Shown: piece after piece, positions 13,262-25,235 of the stretch | How the letters are laid out: the number at the start of each line of letters is the position of its first letter | Position numbering within the stretch: the stretch's first letter is position 1 | Assembly: GCA_017163975.1 (NCBI GenBank) | Contig: JAFFSR010000004.1 | Span: 6,138,001 to 6,202,000 of the forward strand | DNA: 64,000 bases | DNA from: Anastatus disparis | Taxonomy: Eukaryota > Arthropoda > Insecta > Hymenoptera > Eupelmidae | Reading direction: 5' to 3' | Translations under genes and position numbers: made by a program | Notes under the pieces: generated by a model | What the model was told of the DNA's origin: nothing | What the model saw: only the letters and a program-made list of their open reading frames with translations | Database searches by the model: none

Positions 13262-13930
13262 TTGAATATTCCAGCATTACTATGCACCACGTACGATATA
13301 CATATTCCACTTTATCCTAATCAACAAATCCAATTCTCAGTTGTATCTACACTCGTTTCGCGCACCTACAATAAATTCAGTTCGCGAGCTAAAAAGAAAA
13401 GAAAAGAAAAGAAAAAAAGGAACTCGGTCACAATGGACTCTCCCACCTTTTGTAAACTAAAAAAAAAGTAGGAAAACCCGTCTCTTGAAACAAAAAAAGA
13501 AAGAAAAGAAAAATAAAAGAAAGGAGGTATGAGAATCGTCGATTTGTTACACAATGGGCATAAGAAGTCGAAATATAACGGAGATTGCGAGGCGCGGCTC
13601 TTTACTTGTATACTCGCATACACCAGTTTATATATACAGAAATATATATTTTATATGTATGTATATATATATATACGGACTTATACAATGCAGTTGAGTT
13701 CAGCAAGCGGTCGTTGGCCTTTGCGCAAAAGTGGATAAGACGAATAATTGGCCTGGCAACGCGCTGAGAGAAAAAGAGCTTTCGCGAAAGAGTAATATGT
13801 GGAGTATATAAATATCATTGGGTATATAGTAGCCCGTTGGAAAATTGAGGTGTGCAATTTGAGCAGACCTTCTTTTCTCATCGTAATCTCATCTTATATG
13901 TATATGTATACATGAACTATTTTATCTGCT
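13262..13930. other. Less AT-rich non-coding island
   Basis: Contains a purine-rich run (about 13390-13530, AAAGAAAAG-type repeats) and a moderately GC-balanced stretch at 13680-13880. Short overlapping frames of 60-85 codons occur on both strands, but none shows codon bias or a known motif. It could be a regulatory region or an untranslated first exon of the kinase gene downstream; nothing decides this. Confidence 0.35.
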
Positions 13931-16750
13931 GCTTCTTTGCAATTTTTGCTTCAAGCTAATGGTGTCGTTTGATTGGGATTGATGATGTTTTTTTAATAAA
14001 AATAGAAAATTATTAATTAAATAAATAAGTATTTTATAAAATTTCGTACGTTGTTCTTATTATTTGAAGATATGATTCAAATATATAATCTTAATGAATT
14101 TTGTTACAAAAATCTATTTATGTTTAAGAGATTGACTTTTGTTTATATAATTTTCCTATAAATTAACGATGAATTTCCATCGATAAAGTAAACTTTTTCA
14201 TTTTGAAAGATATAATATTATCTTTAAAAAGAAATCATTTTCCTTAATACAATTTACAAAAAATCTGATGATTTTCTACAGAATTAAAATTTATAGGAAA
14301 AATCCACTTTATTACATTTTTTATAATTTAATCAATAAGAACTTTCGTGACAACATAATTACTTATTAAAAATGTCTACGATACTATAATCTAATAAAAT
14401 ATTATTAAATTTTCGTTCATTTATAATCAAACAATTTTTTGGCCATTTTATTTCTATTTTTACTAAAATTACATAATTTGAAAAATTTTACGATTGATTT
14501 TGATAAAGATTCAACATTAAAATTTACAGTAATTATTTAAATGGATACTTTAATAATGAACAAACAAAAATTTTATTGAGAAATCTAATAATCTTCGGAT
14601 GATTTTTCTTATCATTATCAAGATCTATCCTCAATTCAAATGAAAAATACTAAAAAAAATTTCTTATAATGATTAATACTATATTATCAATAAATTTGTA
14701 CTTGTATCACCACTTAAATTGAAAATTTAAGCAACAAATATTCTATTTCCAAGCCAATTATTAGGACAAAACTCATTTATATTTATTGTAGTCAATTGAT
14801 ACCTGAAAAATAAAAAATATCTCGAAATATTTGTAGCTTAATATTAGATAAGTTGATATAAATCATAAATCATTTCTTATCAATATTATTAATTTTATTC
14901 ATTGATAAAAAACAAACATAACGTACACAAAGAAAAATCTTATGGAGTTGTTGAAGATTCAATGTATGTAACAGACAGTAGCGGTATTACTTTTTCATTA
15001 TTTTGTTGTTTTTTTTTATCCTTTTCTTCTTTGCCGCGCGTGAACAGGATTGTATAGCTGTACTTTATGATATATACCGTCGATGATGTCCGAGATATTT
15101 CTTCTTTTTTTTTCTCTTTTTCCTTAAACTTGTACTTGTTTTATATATCACGATGCACCTACAGGTGCTTATTAAGAGTTTGTATTTCGATGATAATTTT
15201 TTCGTTGATCATTAAATTCGTACGTGGTATAAGTTTTTATTGTGAATATTCTTCCGGCTCTAATAAATTTTCGGTTGAAAAAAATATAAGCAAGCTCGAT
15301 GATTATAACGATGCAATTACAAATGATTATTAAGATGTTACAAATGTTAATTTTGTTTGGTTGAAATTGATGTTTCGGTGAAACGTCGATTGAGATTCGA
15401 TGAAGGATAAATTTTCTCGTTGTATAACAGTATTTATAGGTGAGCATGTAAAACAAAATAATAATTATAATTTTTAATTAATTAACGACGATAATAAAAA
15501 ATACTTACACAAAGCAAGACGAGATTCATGTGAATTAAATAAAACTCAATTATTTTTTATGAAGTTTGATGATTTTGATTTTTTATTATATTTTCTTCTT
15601 TTTATGTCTATTTTTTATGAGGCACTTTGTTTTAATTAAAAGTTTTAATATTGTTTCATTGTCATTCGCGTATAAAGTTGTAACTAGGTATTTGGAGATA
15701 AGAGCTCGACAATCTATTTAGAAGGTACAGTAATTGAAACTGTTAAAGTAACAGAACGTTTCTTCGTAGAATATAAAAGAGTATAAATAAACACGAATCA
15801 CAGTTACATTAAAACAAAGGTATCTTCTAATGCTTAAGAAAAAAAAATTAGTAGGTTTCATAAGAAAGTTTTTAGAAAACTTTGAAAAAAAACTTTTATG
15901 AAATGAACTTTTAAATGTATCTTTAAAATACGAAAGTATCATGCAATAATAAACAGAATATTTCATAAAAATCGCTAAAGCTGTATGCATAACATTTTTT
16001 AAAATTTTATTCGTTGTCGAATTTTCGCTATGGTAACATTCGAACTACATATTTGTTTCTTTTTAATAATTTTTCCTTTTTCTACGATGACGTTCAAAAA
16101 ATCTTATCTTCATCCGCTTTCTATTTTTGTAACTAATTAAACTCAATTTTTTTTCAAAATAGGATCATTTACCTGGTATATGGACACTGACCAGCAAATG
16201 GACTAATTAATGATAGTTAATTTTTCGCTTGGAGTTTATATTGAAAAATAAATACATCACTCGATTTCTGCGCAAAATTTTGTATTCTGTTGACATTCCA
16301 AACGCTTCCAATATGTTCTTCTTCCAAGGCTAAATCAACAGCAACTATAAATAAAAACATTTTTTATTAAATTTATCATATTAAATATTTGATTTTTCAT
16401 AAATGATCCAGCTTCTGTATATAGGCTAATTATTAAATTAAAAAATATTCGTAAATAAATTAAGCAGTTATTGTAATATTATTGATTTAACAAAACTTCA
16501 AAAATTTTCCATCTAAATATTTTAAGTATCAATTTACTTGCTGGTTGATCCTATTTTCTTATGATAAAAATCTAAACTAAGTTCTAGGTAAATATTAGCT
16601 AGAAATCTCACTACATAGAAAGAATTTTCCTATAAAAATTACAGTAATCGTTACTATAAAGTTATTTTACCAATAAGCGTTTTCAAATTGAGCAAGGCAA
16701 ACCAAGAAAAGTAACAATGGTCAGTATAAAAATTTGATTTACAGCAACTA
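13931..16750. other. Non-coding AT-rich stretch
   Basis: I see no gene, RNA or repeat copy here. Short open frames at 15067-15333 (+) and 15172-15456 (-) overlap each other and lack recognisable features. Confidence 0.5.
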
Positions 16751-16978
16751 TAATAGAGAAATTGACCATATTTTGAGATTTAGGGCATTTCATTTACGAA
16801 TGGTGAATGTACGATTTTTTAATACAGGCAGCGTACAGTGGATTCTTTACAATTCGCTGGGAGGGAGTAAAGTACCCCCTGTACGCGTCCCGTGTAAAAA
16901 ATAAAATTTTAAGATAAGAATCATTTTAACTTACCGTTGATTAAAAATTCTGCTCAGAATATGGTCAATTTCCTACTT
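16751..16978. mobile_element. MITE-A copy with an inner insertion
   Basis: Ends are imperfect inverted repeats: AGAAATTGACCATATTTT on the left and AGAATATGGTCAATTTCCT on the right, the same termini as the copies at 19393, 26387 and 45256. This copy is longer; its centre (about 16828-16900) holds an extra segment bounded by GTACAGTGG and CCCCCTGTAC, which looks like a nested insertion or an internal hairpin. Confidence 0.65.
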
Positions 16979-19392
16979 GAAAACGTGAAGAGTGTATAGG
17001 TTTGATTCTTAGTTGATTATTTAGTTGATTCTATGTAATCTAGTTACTTCTAATAAATTAATACGTTCAGTACCTCGTAGGAAGTCACAGGGGAAAGACG
17101 TAACAAACATCGATTTTTTTTTCGTAGGTAACAAAAAATTTTCACATATAAATTTTTCGATTAAAAACTCAAATGATTCATCGTCAGCACTATTATTCGT
17201 CTGGTATTTAATTATATTTTGTCATATTTTATATATTTACTCACTGAATAGTGTCTTTTTTTATTATTTTTAATTCCATAAGAAAATTTTTTAATATCAT
17301 CTATATATATGAAAATGTCATAACATAATTAACCCGTTACTTACATATGTGACGTATACGTCACGTATCAATTTTTCGTTTTATTTCTTTCAATTTTTCA
17401 TATGATCGAAACAAAATATAACATAATATATATGCAATTGAAATCAAAGTCGACTATTTCCGATCTCATTCTGTGGGTCTAAAAGAGTTTTGATCATTAA
17501 CGACCGAAAAAATTAAAAAGAAAAAAGTATAAATTGCAGATATTTGAAGGCCGAAACATATTTTCCAAGTAGTCTCAATAACTAATTTTTCACTTTTTTC
17601 ATGGTCTTGGATTTAACGGTTAAGATTCACGAGATAAGAGATTTTACGAAAAGATGTCAAATAAACTTGCTAACATGAGATTTGATCGTTAAAATTATTT
17701 AGTTAAGGTTTTTTGAGTTTAGATGACTTTGCAAAAAGTTATAAACATTTTGAGTTGCAAAATTTAACACTCTTATGGCAAATTCTGCATCAATCACTTG
17801 TTGGTTCAGTGCTAGTGTAACCATTTCCCTAAAGACGTCTTTTAAAATTTTTCAACTTTAAACGCTCATGACATTTTTATAAAATTATTTCGACTGAAAA
17901 AATCAAGTCATTTTTACAATTAGTTTATGGTACAACAAGTTTGATCAAGATCATCTTATAAACCTTCTTAAAACGAGTGAATAAGTTTTAAAAAAATGAG
18001 ATTTAAAATGAAAATAAAAATTTCAATACCTTTCACTTTTGATTCCTAACAAAATCAAATAGATTTCAAAGTTAACTTCTTATATAGAAAAAATTAATAT
18101 TAAATATAAAATGTAAAGTATCAAACATATCTTTAAATTATACCAAAAATAAAATTACGTCAAAATTTTATATTCACACTTTGCATTTAAATCGCCCAGC
18201 TAAAAACAAACATCACTTTGAAGCTGTATATATTTTGAAAAAAAAAGTACTCTTGGAAATACAAGACATGACTGCTGACGTTATATATACGATTGCGACA
18301 GACTAAACCGAGCAGCAAAAGCCTTCCTTTTTTTTTTACACGAAACTTTACAAAGCTGTCGAAAGTCTCGAGCAGGCCGTTTATACAGCATATAACGTAT
18401 TACGAAAGTTAACTTGTATAAGTTCTTTCTTTCCTCCGTAATGTTTATTTGTCGTTCCTCGATTTCCAATTCTGTATAATAATGCCTGAGTTTCAAACGT
18501 TATTCAACGCAAGAGATAAAATTTTTTTTTTATCAGGACATACAAGGTGAGCGTAAAAATGATTTTATAAGCTGATAATTTTATGTGAAAAGAGTTTCTT
18601 TTTTTTTGTAATCTTTTTTTTTTTAAAGTTTAGTTTTATTTGTTTAGAGAATGGTATTGAAGTGATAATGATATTGAGCGATTCAAGGATAATGATTTTA
18701 AAATCAATATTGAATTGTGAAAAAGGTGGTATTGAAATTTAAATTCTCGTTTTGAATAAATCATTTGGTTTTAATACACTATTGCATTATTGATTTATTG
18801 CGTCTAAGAAAAAGTTATGTAAACTTAATATAGTTTAAAATCGCATATAAAATTTAACTGTAAATTTTATAAAAAAAAAAGAAATATATCGAAAAGATTA
18901 TTAAATTTTATGGCCACATTTTTTGTAAATAAACATTAAAATTCAATCTAAAACATTAAATATCACTCAAACTAATGTAGAAATTCAAGAAAAAAAATTG
19001 TTGGTTCTCCGATTACGTGAATATGTGTTTAAAGATGACATAATGTATCATAAGTGATTGCAGGCGGTTGAATCACCTTTGTCAGTTCTTAAGTAAAAGA
19101 TAGTCGTTCTGTTAAGTTATGTGATACATCCATTACAATCGAACAGACGGTTCTCACTTTTTAGTATTTTTTTCGTCTCTGTATTTAATTTTACGCCTAT
19201 TTATTGACATTGCTGTAATTTAACGTCACAAATACAAATAAAGAGGCGAATAAGATAGTTTAAAATTTAGATCTACTATAATTTATATCTTTAAATTGGT
19301 ATAACAATTTTAAAATAATGTACTTATTTTTATTACAAAAACGTTGCAACATATAATTAAAGTATATGAGATTTAAAAGTTATACCATTAAT
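16979..19392. other. Non-coding stretch with a small less AT-rich island
   Basis: The stretch is mostly AT-rich. Around 18270-18500 lies a less AT-rich segment (GCAGCAAAAGCC, CTCGAGCAGGCC) with TATATATA just upstream. It may be an untranslated exon or regulatory DNA. No domain is visible in any frame and no splice pair can be tied to the kinase exon at 21102. Confidence 0.4.
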
Positions 19393-19567
19393 TACCCTGG
19401 TAGAAAATTGACCATATTTTAGGCATGATTGTCGGTCAACGCATGATAAAATGACATTTATCTAGAAATTTTGTTTAAATTATTTCTAAAATTTCTAGAT
19501 AAGTATCATTTTGACATTTGTTAACGAGCAATTATACCTACAATATGGTCGATTTTCTTCCACGGTA
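19393..19567. mobile_element. MITE-A copy (TA-flanked, Tc1/mariner-like)
   Basis: Termini TACCCTGGTAGAAAATTGACC and the complement of TCGATTTTCTTCCACGGTA form inverted repeats of about 27 bp, bounded by TA on both sides, as expected for a Tc1/mariner-type target duplication. The interior is a second inverted repeat (ATCTAGAAATTTT / AAAATTTCTAGAT), so the whole element folds into a hairpin. No coding capacity. Confidence 0.75.
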
Positions 19568-19611
19568 CAATGATTCAATAATAGAATAAAGTTTTTTACT
19601 TTTTTGTACAT

Positions 19612-19800
19612 ACAAAGAAAATTTTCTTATAAAACTTGTGATGAAATTCCGCACAAAAATTTTATAATGACGTAATTAATTGTGGAGTTTGATTTTTCTT
19701 CTATGTATTATGACGGAGCCTCATAAATTTTATAAAATACCATAGTGAAAAGTATTAAATATCACTGTCAACATTATTAAACATTATAGTAAAAATTATA
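19612..19800. repeat. Diverged MITE-C-like repeat
   Basis: Shares the ordered blocks GAAAATTTTCTTATAAAA, GAAATTC-GCA-AAAAATT and CCTCATAAATTTTATA with 45003-45120 and, more weakly, with 20080-20225. The termini are not clear, so the limits are approximate. Confidence 0.4.
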
Positions 19801-19827
19801 AAACACTATATTACAAATTTTTAGACA

Positions 19828-19984
19828 TTCCCGATAGAAATGTGAACATAAAAAATGGTGTATATAAAAATTTAAGGTTATTAGTGATGATAATGCCAAA
19901 AAAATGGCCATAAAATATTAAAAAAGCGTTTCCATTTCTATTGGCCATAAAATGGTAAAAAAAACGTTTCAATTTCTACCAGGG
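19828..19984. mobile_element. MITE-B copy
   Basis: A 157-bp element beginning CCCGATAGAAATGTGA and ending CAATTTCTACCAGGG. It matches the copy at 30627-30783 along its whole length, including the interior blocks AAAATGGTGT and GTTATTAGT. The inverted termini (CCCTGGTAGAAAT) resemble those of MITE-A. Confidence 0.75.
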
Positions 19985-20079
19985 ATATTTGAAATTTTTA
20001 ACATGTTTGAATAACATTTAATTATTTATCTATGAAATTACTGTGTACTATGAAATATAATTCACTTCCTTATTATAGC

Positions 20080-20225
20080 GGTGATCACTGTAAAAATTTA
20101 TAATCGAATTCTGCATAATAATTACAGAACTTGACATCCCTTTCTTAATTCTTGTAATGACGCCTTATAAATTTTATAGAGTAGTACTGTAAAAACCTCA
20201 TAAATTTTATAGAGCAGTATTGTCA
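20080..20225. repeat. Diverged MITE-C-like repeat
   Basis: Contains CACTGTAAAAATTTATA, then GAATTCTGCATAA, then a duplicated ATAAATTTTATAGAG block (about 20171 and 20202). Related blocks recur at 19612 and 45003. Boundaries are uncertain. Confidence 0.35.
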
Positions 20226-21101
20226 CGTTGTTGCATCAAGAAAAAGATAAATCTGCATGCGTGCAAGCATGAAAATGAATAATCAAAGATCTAGACTTCC
20301 TATACTATTTTGATAAAAATTTCTATCCATTTAATAAAGAGTAAAAATTAATTATTTGAAAATTGTTTTGTTTTTTAGTATTGTAAATTTTATATAGTTC
20401 AAGATGATAAAATTTAAACTTTAGCGCCTTGATAGATGATCGGATGAAGGAAAAGACTTAAAATTTCTAATAAACCAAATTATTTTTTACTTGAAAAATT
20501 ATATAACGTTAGTATAATAATTTTTTGTAGTCACACGTTATATGAAAAGCGACGAAGAGTAATTAATTACCAATACTAATCTTACTTGAAAAATAAAAAT
20601 AATATTTTAAGATGAAAAATATGAACATAGTCTCATCTAAACATTCCGTGACTGAATGAAGTTAATATATTGAAGCGTGCTGATCAATGCGTTCAATAAA
20701 CAACAAATCAGCATTTTTCGTCTCATAATATTTGATATTTTTCAAGCAAGATTAATGTTGATAACAGTTGGATGCATATATATGGCTAGAGGAAATGATT
20801 ACGTTAGAAATATATAACTGCCTACGCAAATAATAATTCGTCTTTTAAGAGAAATATTAAAACTATTTCTCTCAACTGACCACGGCGTGGTACTGAAGCA
20901 AGCGCCAAAATTGATCAGATCACCTCTTGAAATCCTAAGTGCTTTACTTTTTGCACAATCATAACTTTTTATGTATAAAAAATGTTTTTACAATTTCAAA
21001 CTTTTTACTTAAAAATGAAATTTATAAAAAATTGGAATATTGATTAAAGTTAACACTATAAAAAAAAATTAACGCACCGTTCATATTCTTTTATTTTTCA
21101 G

Positions 21102-21242
21102 ATACAACAGCACATCATGATCAGTAAGCTAGAAGCTTCCGGGACTTTCGATGCTTTGCAATATCCGGTTCATTCACTACAAATCGAGGGATGCGTTTAT
21201 CGGGGCGAGGGAAATGCCAATCTTGTCATTGCTTTGCCTTCA
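21102..21242 (+). CDS. IPPK: Inositol-pentakisphosphate 2-kinase, N-terminal coding exon
   Basis: The exon follows TTATTTTTCAG and ends before GTAAGC. The ATG at 21117 opens 42 codons in phase 0; the frame is open back to the splice site, so translation could begin in an earlier exon, though none is recognised. Residues 25-40 (GCVYRGEGNANLVIAL) match the start of the IPK1/IPPK kinase fold, where a Y-x-GEGN-x-(S/N)-L-V motif forms the nucleotide-binding loop (human: YHGEGNKSLVVA). The enzyme phosphorylates the 2-position of inositol pentakisphosphate, making IP6. The next coding exon, 47131-47347, joins in phase and supplies the expected continuation. The fit of both motif and phase makes this call strong despite the short exon. 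Confidence 0.8.
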
Positions 21243-21655
21243 GTAAGCTCATTTATTTTTTTTTCTCCCCTCTATTATACTGATAATATTTATTTGTCTT
21301 TTGTTTCCTTCTTTTTATCTTTTTCTCATATATACATTTCTTTTTTTTGTTCATTTTGTTTATCAGTTACGCTTCACATCCTTGCCATTACAATGACAAT
21401 GTTCATTAACATCTTTGTACTGGTTTTATTTGAAACTCTCCCATTGTAATTTTCATGTTTATTTATGCGTTGAATTGAATTAATTCCATGATTCGGAAAC
21501 AGATAGACTGGTGTGAATGAGCATTTTTTTTATTTTCGTTTGACTGAACTATATAATAATTATATGTTAGGCTGCAAACGTTAAGAAAATTTATTATTTC
21601 GTATTCAAAGTCAAATTAATGGTTTTGAAAATCATAATTTAAATGTTAAAATTTG

Positions 21656-21848
21656 AGGTCTTCAGTGGCTCAGTCGGTAGAGCGATGGATTCACAGCCGG
21701 AGGGCTCGAGTTCAAATCCCGCTTTCGGCTGATTTATACAAGCACCACTGTATATTACATGTGCTTTGTTCACAAATACACTGTGAATCTCCGTCGCTAA
21801 TTAGCATCGCAACAATAGCATAAATATAACGACGTTAAATAATTAAAA
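21656..21848 (+). mobile_element. tRNA-derived SINE, copy 1
   Basis: The head resembles a tRNA: A box TGGCTCAGTCGG and B box GAGTTCAAATCCC at tRNA-like spacing, but no acceptor-stem pairing. A conserved body follows (GCTTTGTTCACAAATACAC, CTCCGTCGCTAATTAG, ATAGCATAAATA) with tail GACGTTAAATAA and an A-run. Full-length relatives are at 50582, 33657 (-) and 56325 (-). The Pol III internal promoter and A-rich tail indicate LINE-dependent retrotransposition. Confidence 0.8.
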
Positions 21849-24060
21849 AAAAAATTGAAATTTTATGCTTAGTGATTTTAAGAAAATAACATTAATATTA
21901 CATATTGAAATGCGATGATTGAAAACTCAAATTTTTTTTAAAAGCATTTAACTTTTTTATTCATTGAAAAGGAATTAAGTACATACTATTTAATTGTTTT
22001 TGATAAGTTTGTAATTATTATTTTTATCATTTAAAATTATTTATTATTTTGTTTATTTAGCAATTCCATTAATCATGTATGTTTTCACTTTATTTTGTTT
22101 ATTTAACTTATTAATTCTTTTTAATTTAAATTTAAGTGAAAAAAAATTGTGAGTTACGAAAATAGGTAAATAACATATTTACAAATATTTTAAAATGTTA
22201 TTATATTCGTAATATCTATAAATGTAATTTAATTAATGTACCATTCTTGTATTCATTTAATTATTTTATTTATTCGATAAACATCAAAGCTTCTTCTTAA
22301 CATATATCAAATTTACGTAAGAATTTCAGTTACATTCTAAAATCTATCGACAGATAAAAAAAGTATGCTTTTCAATGTTTCAAAGTATAATAGCCCGATA
22401 TTATCAGCTAGTAAATTTCTTTCAGAGAGCTTTATTTTGTATTTGAAATTGCAAAATAAATTCTATAACTTTTGAAAAGATCTTTTTTTTTTAGATTACG
22501 AATTAAATGTGGAAATCATTGAATCCGACTATAATTAGAAATAATTTATACCTGCGCAAACTAGAAGAATTAGTTGGTTTATGTAATGTCCTGTGGAGGT
22601 ATAAGGCCATACAAAGTAACGCCTCACAAACTAATGTAATTAGTCTAAGTACTTACAAAATACGCGATGTGTCATTAGAACAATGATATTGATATATTCT
22701 TGAGTTTAAATTTTTGCTGGATTTTTTTTTTATTTTTCATTGTTCTTAAAGTTACTTCGGCATATACCTTGTCTCTCGTGTTTATGTAAGATGGCTCCGG
22801 TGGGAATAAAATTTATTTTCATGCTGTTTATGTAACTAAATCGATTATTTATAACGTATATTCGTTTGGAGATAAACAAGTATTAAAAGAAAGTAATTTA
22901 TTAAATGGAAAAGAATGAAAATTTCTTTTTACTCATTATCATTGTTTGTGATATTCTTGAGCAGAAGCAAATATAAATGTTTTAGATGAAACTTTCTCTG
23001 TAAGGATATTTTTTTCTACTATATTAAAATATTTTTTTTTTTTTGTTTTGGAATAATAAATATTTAAAAAATCTCTGGATTAATCTTGTTAGATCTTTTG
23101 CCTATTTTGAATTTAGTTTGAAATATATAACTGAGGACGAAACAATATATCTTTTGTTTAGCTTTCGAAATAAAAAAAAATAATAAATTACGCTCGGTGG
23201 ATTTTGTAAGCATTTGGAAATAAAATTTGCAAATTTTTAAGCTAGGACACATACGTTTGTCTTTCGACTGAGATTTTGACATTCAAAAACTAGTTTTAAC
23301 CAGTATATACTGCGCGATTTGTTTTATTCTTATTCCTGTATTTGTTGGAATCTCAATTAATATTATCCTAATTAATAAATTCTTAATTAGGAATTTGACT
23401 CCAAAGTATTCTATTAAAGTTTTCTAATTTTTTAATATTTAATAATTAATAGTATATAATCCATATAGATATATTGAATTTCTGTTTTATTATTCGAAAT
23501 AATCATTAGCCTTGAAATATAATCCTAATTGCATTTCAATGAAATGAAACATCATTTGCTTAAAATTATGCGCATTATCGTTATTGAAATAATGGAATAA
23601 TGCACAAAATTTTCAATTATTTATCGAATGCTATTATAATCTGTATAATGTTGAAATCTATATAGCATTAGGGAATCTCATATATTTATATAAAATAAAA
23701 AATTTTTCAATTTATATTAAAAACAAATCTAATTAATTATCGTTGATTGTCATATTAATATAACATAAATATAAGAATATAAGAAAATATACCAATAAAA
23801 TTTTTGCACTATTATTAATTATTTTGTTTTATCATAAATTTTAATACAAATATGTAGTCATTATGTGATTATTAAATAAAACAATTATGTGATCTCTATA
23901 GAATAATATTGTACATTTGATTTTACACTCCATTTAATGAATAGTTGATTTATTTTAGAAAAAGTGGAAAATCATGAAAATTATTCAACCTTGAGTATTC
24001 ATTTTGAATGATTGAAAAGCTATATGCAAGTTAAATAAAAATTATTTAAAACGTGTTAAT
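21849..24060. other. Non-coding intronic DNA
   Basis: AT-rich with no recognised gene or repeat copy. The short - strand frame at 23064-23282 has no support beyond being open. Confidence 0.5.
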
Positions 24061-24198
24061 ACACTGAGAAAAAAATTTCATCAGATCAACTGAAATGTTA
24101 TTGATTCAACAGATCTGCTGTTAATCTGACAGAATTCTTTTGATTTAACAGAATCTGTGCAGTTGAAATAGCCCGAATACGATCGTGCTGCCAATTTA

Positions 24199-24603
24199 AC
24201 AGCATGGCTGTTGATATAATTGAATAACAGTTAACATAAAAAAACATAAGTCAAAATAAAAGTATGACTTACATTTAAACAAAATTTTATGAATTGAATC
24301 AACAAAATGTGCATGCTCAAAATAACTGATGAATTATTTCAATATAAATGTTTCAATTTAATTATATCAACAGCACGGTTGTTGATATAATTGAATAACA
24401 GTTAAAATAAAAAGAACGTAAGTCAAAATAATAGTATGATTTACATTTCAACAAAATTTTATAAATTGAACCAATAATATGCACATGCTTAAATTAACTG
24501 ATGAATTATTTTAATACAAATGTTTCAATTCAACTATGTCAACAGCCCTACTGTTGATATAATTGAATAACAGTTAACATAAAAAAACATAAGTCAAAAT
24601 AAA
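24199..24603. repeat. About 171-bp tandem repeat, 2.4 copies
   Basis: The unit begins near TTGATATAATTGAATAACAG, found at 24211, 24382 and 24554 (periods 171 and 172). Shared internal blocks include AAGTCAAAATAA, ACAAAATTTTAT and AACTGATGAATTATTT. The third copy stops after AAGTCAAAATAAAA. It lies wholly inside the TIR element. Confidence 0.8.
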
Positions 24604-24738
24604 ATATTTATCATTTATGTCGTTGATAAATTTATTTTATAAAGATTTTTATGTTATTCAATAAGTATTTTTAAATCTCCCGCTTTTCAAAACAGTTACG
24701 TTTCAATAGTACAATAATAGGTGGCGTATTTCTTGTAA

Positions 24739-24777
24739 CCCGCAAGTGGTGAGATTGCACGTCAGTTAGTATATAAG
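24739..24777 (+). promoter_or_regulatory. U6-type Pol III promoter (PSE plus TATA)
   Basis: CCCGCAAGTGGTGAGATTG at 24739-24757 differs at three positions from CCCGCAAGCGGCAAGATTG upstream of the U6 gene (58546-58564). In both places exactly 12 bases separate it from TATATAAG (here 24770-24777). A further shared motif TAGGTGGC lies upstream (24718 here, 58520 at U6), though its spacing differs. The combination is very unlikely by chance and points to a snRNA-type Pol III transcription unit. Confidence 0.65.
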
Positions 24778-24797
24778 AACGGACGAATTTATCCGCT

Positions 24798-24858
24798 GTA
24801 TGTATAAATGCGATGCAATGCGATGCATATCGATTATTAGCGAGCGATGTTAGGTTTT
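24798..24858 (+). ncRNA. Predicted short Pol III transcript of unknown identity
   Basis: By analogy with U6 (start 30 bases after the first T of TATATAAG) the start falls near 24800. The first run of four T ends at 24858, giving an RNA of about 60 nt. It has an internal duplication of ATGCGATGCA and a possible stem ATCG...CGAT. It does not resemble U6, U6atac, 7SK, RNase P/MRP RNA or tRNA-Sec as far as I can tell. Its existence is inferred only from the promoter. Confidence 0.3.
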
Positions 24859-25235
24859 ATTTGTAAATATCAATAGCGTAGTGTGAAATGTCGAAGAAAA
24901 TGTTAAAAAATTTCACTTAAGAAATTAATAATGATCATTGTTATAATATAAGTTTTATGTGTTTATTAATATCTAGAAATCGGAACACTGTGGAGCCCTG
25001 AGTTTCAACTAAATAAAAAAGTTTTTATCATCTTTAAAACTTATTTGTTTGACACAATAAAAAGTAACAGCTATTTTGACTTACTTTGCTGTTAAATTAA
25101 AGTTAATTTTAAATTGAATCAATATTACGATATCCATCAAATTAACAGAACTCGTCTGTTAAATGAATAGAATATTTCATCGTGGTATATTAACAGTAAG
25201 ATTCAGTTGATACAATCATATTTTTTTCTTAGTGT

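Larger units (their letters stand above)
24061..25235. mobile_element. TIR element with CACTG/CACTA-like ends carrying a Pol III promoter
   Basis: Left end ACACTGAGAAAAAAAT and right end ATTTTTTTCTTAGTGT are inverted repeats (one mismatch in 16). If the element starts at CACTG, the flanks are TAATA on both sides, a 5-bp duplication; starting at ACACTG gives a 3-bp AAT. CACTA-type elements end in CACTA/CACTG, but the duplication length is not decisive. There is no transposase, so it is non-autonomous. The interior holds a 171-bp tandem repeat (24199-24603) and a U6-like PSE plus TATA (24718-24777). Subterminal AACAGA and CTGTTAA motifs recur at both ends. Confidence 0.65.
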
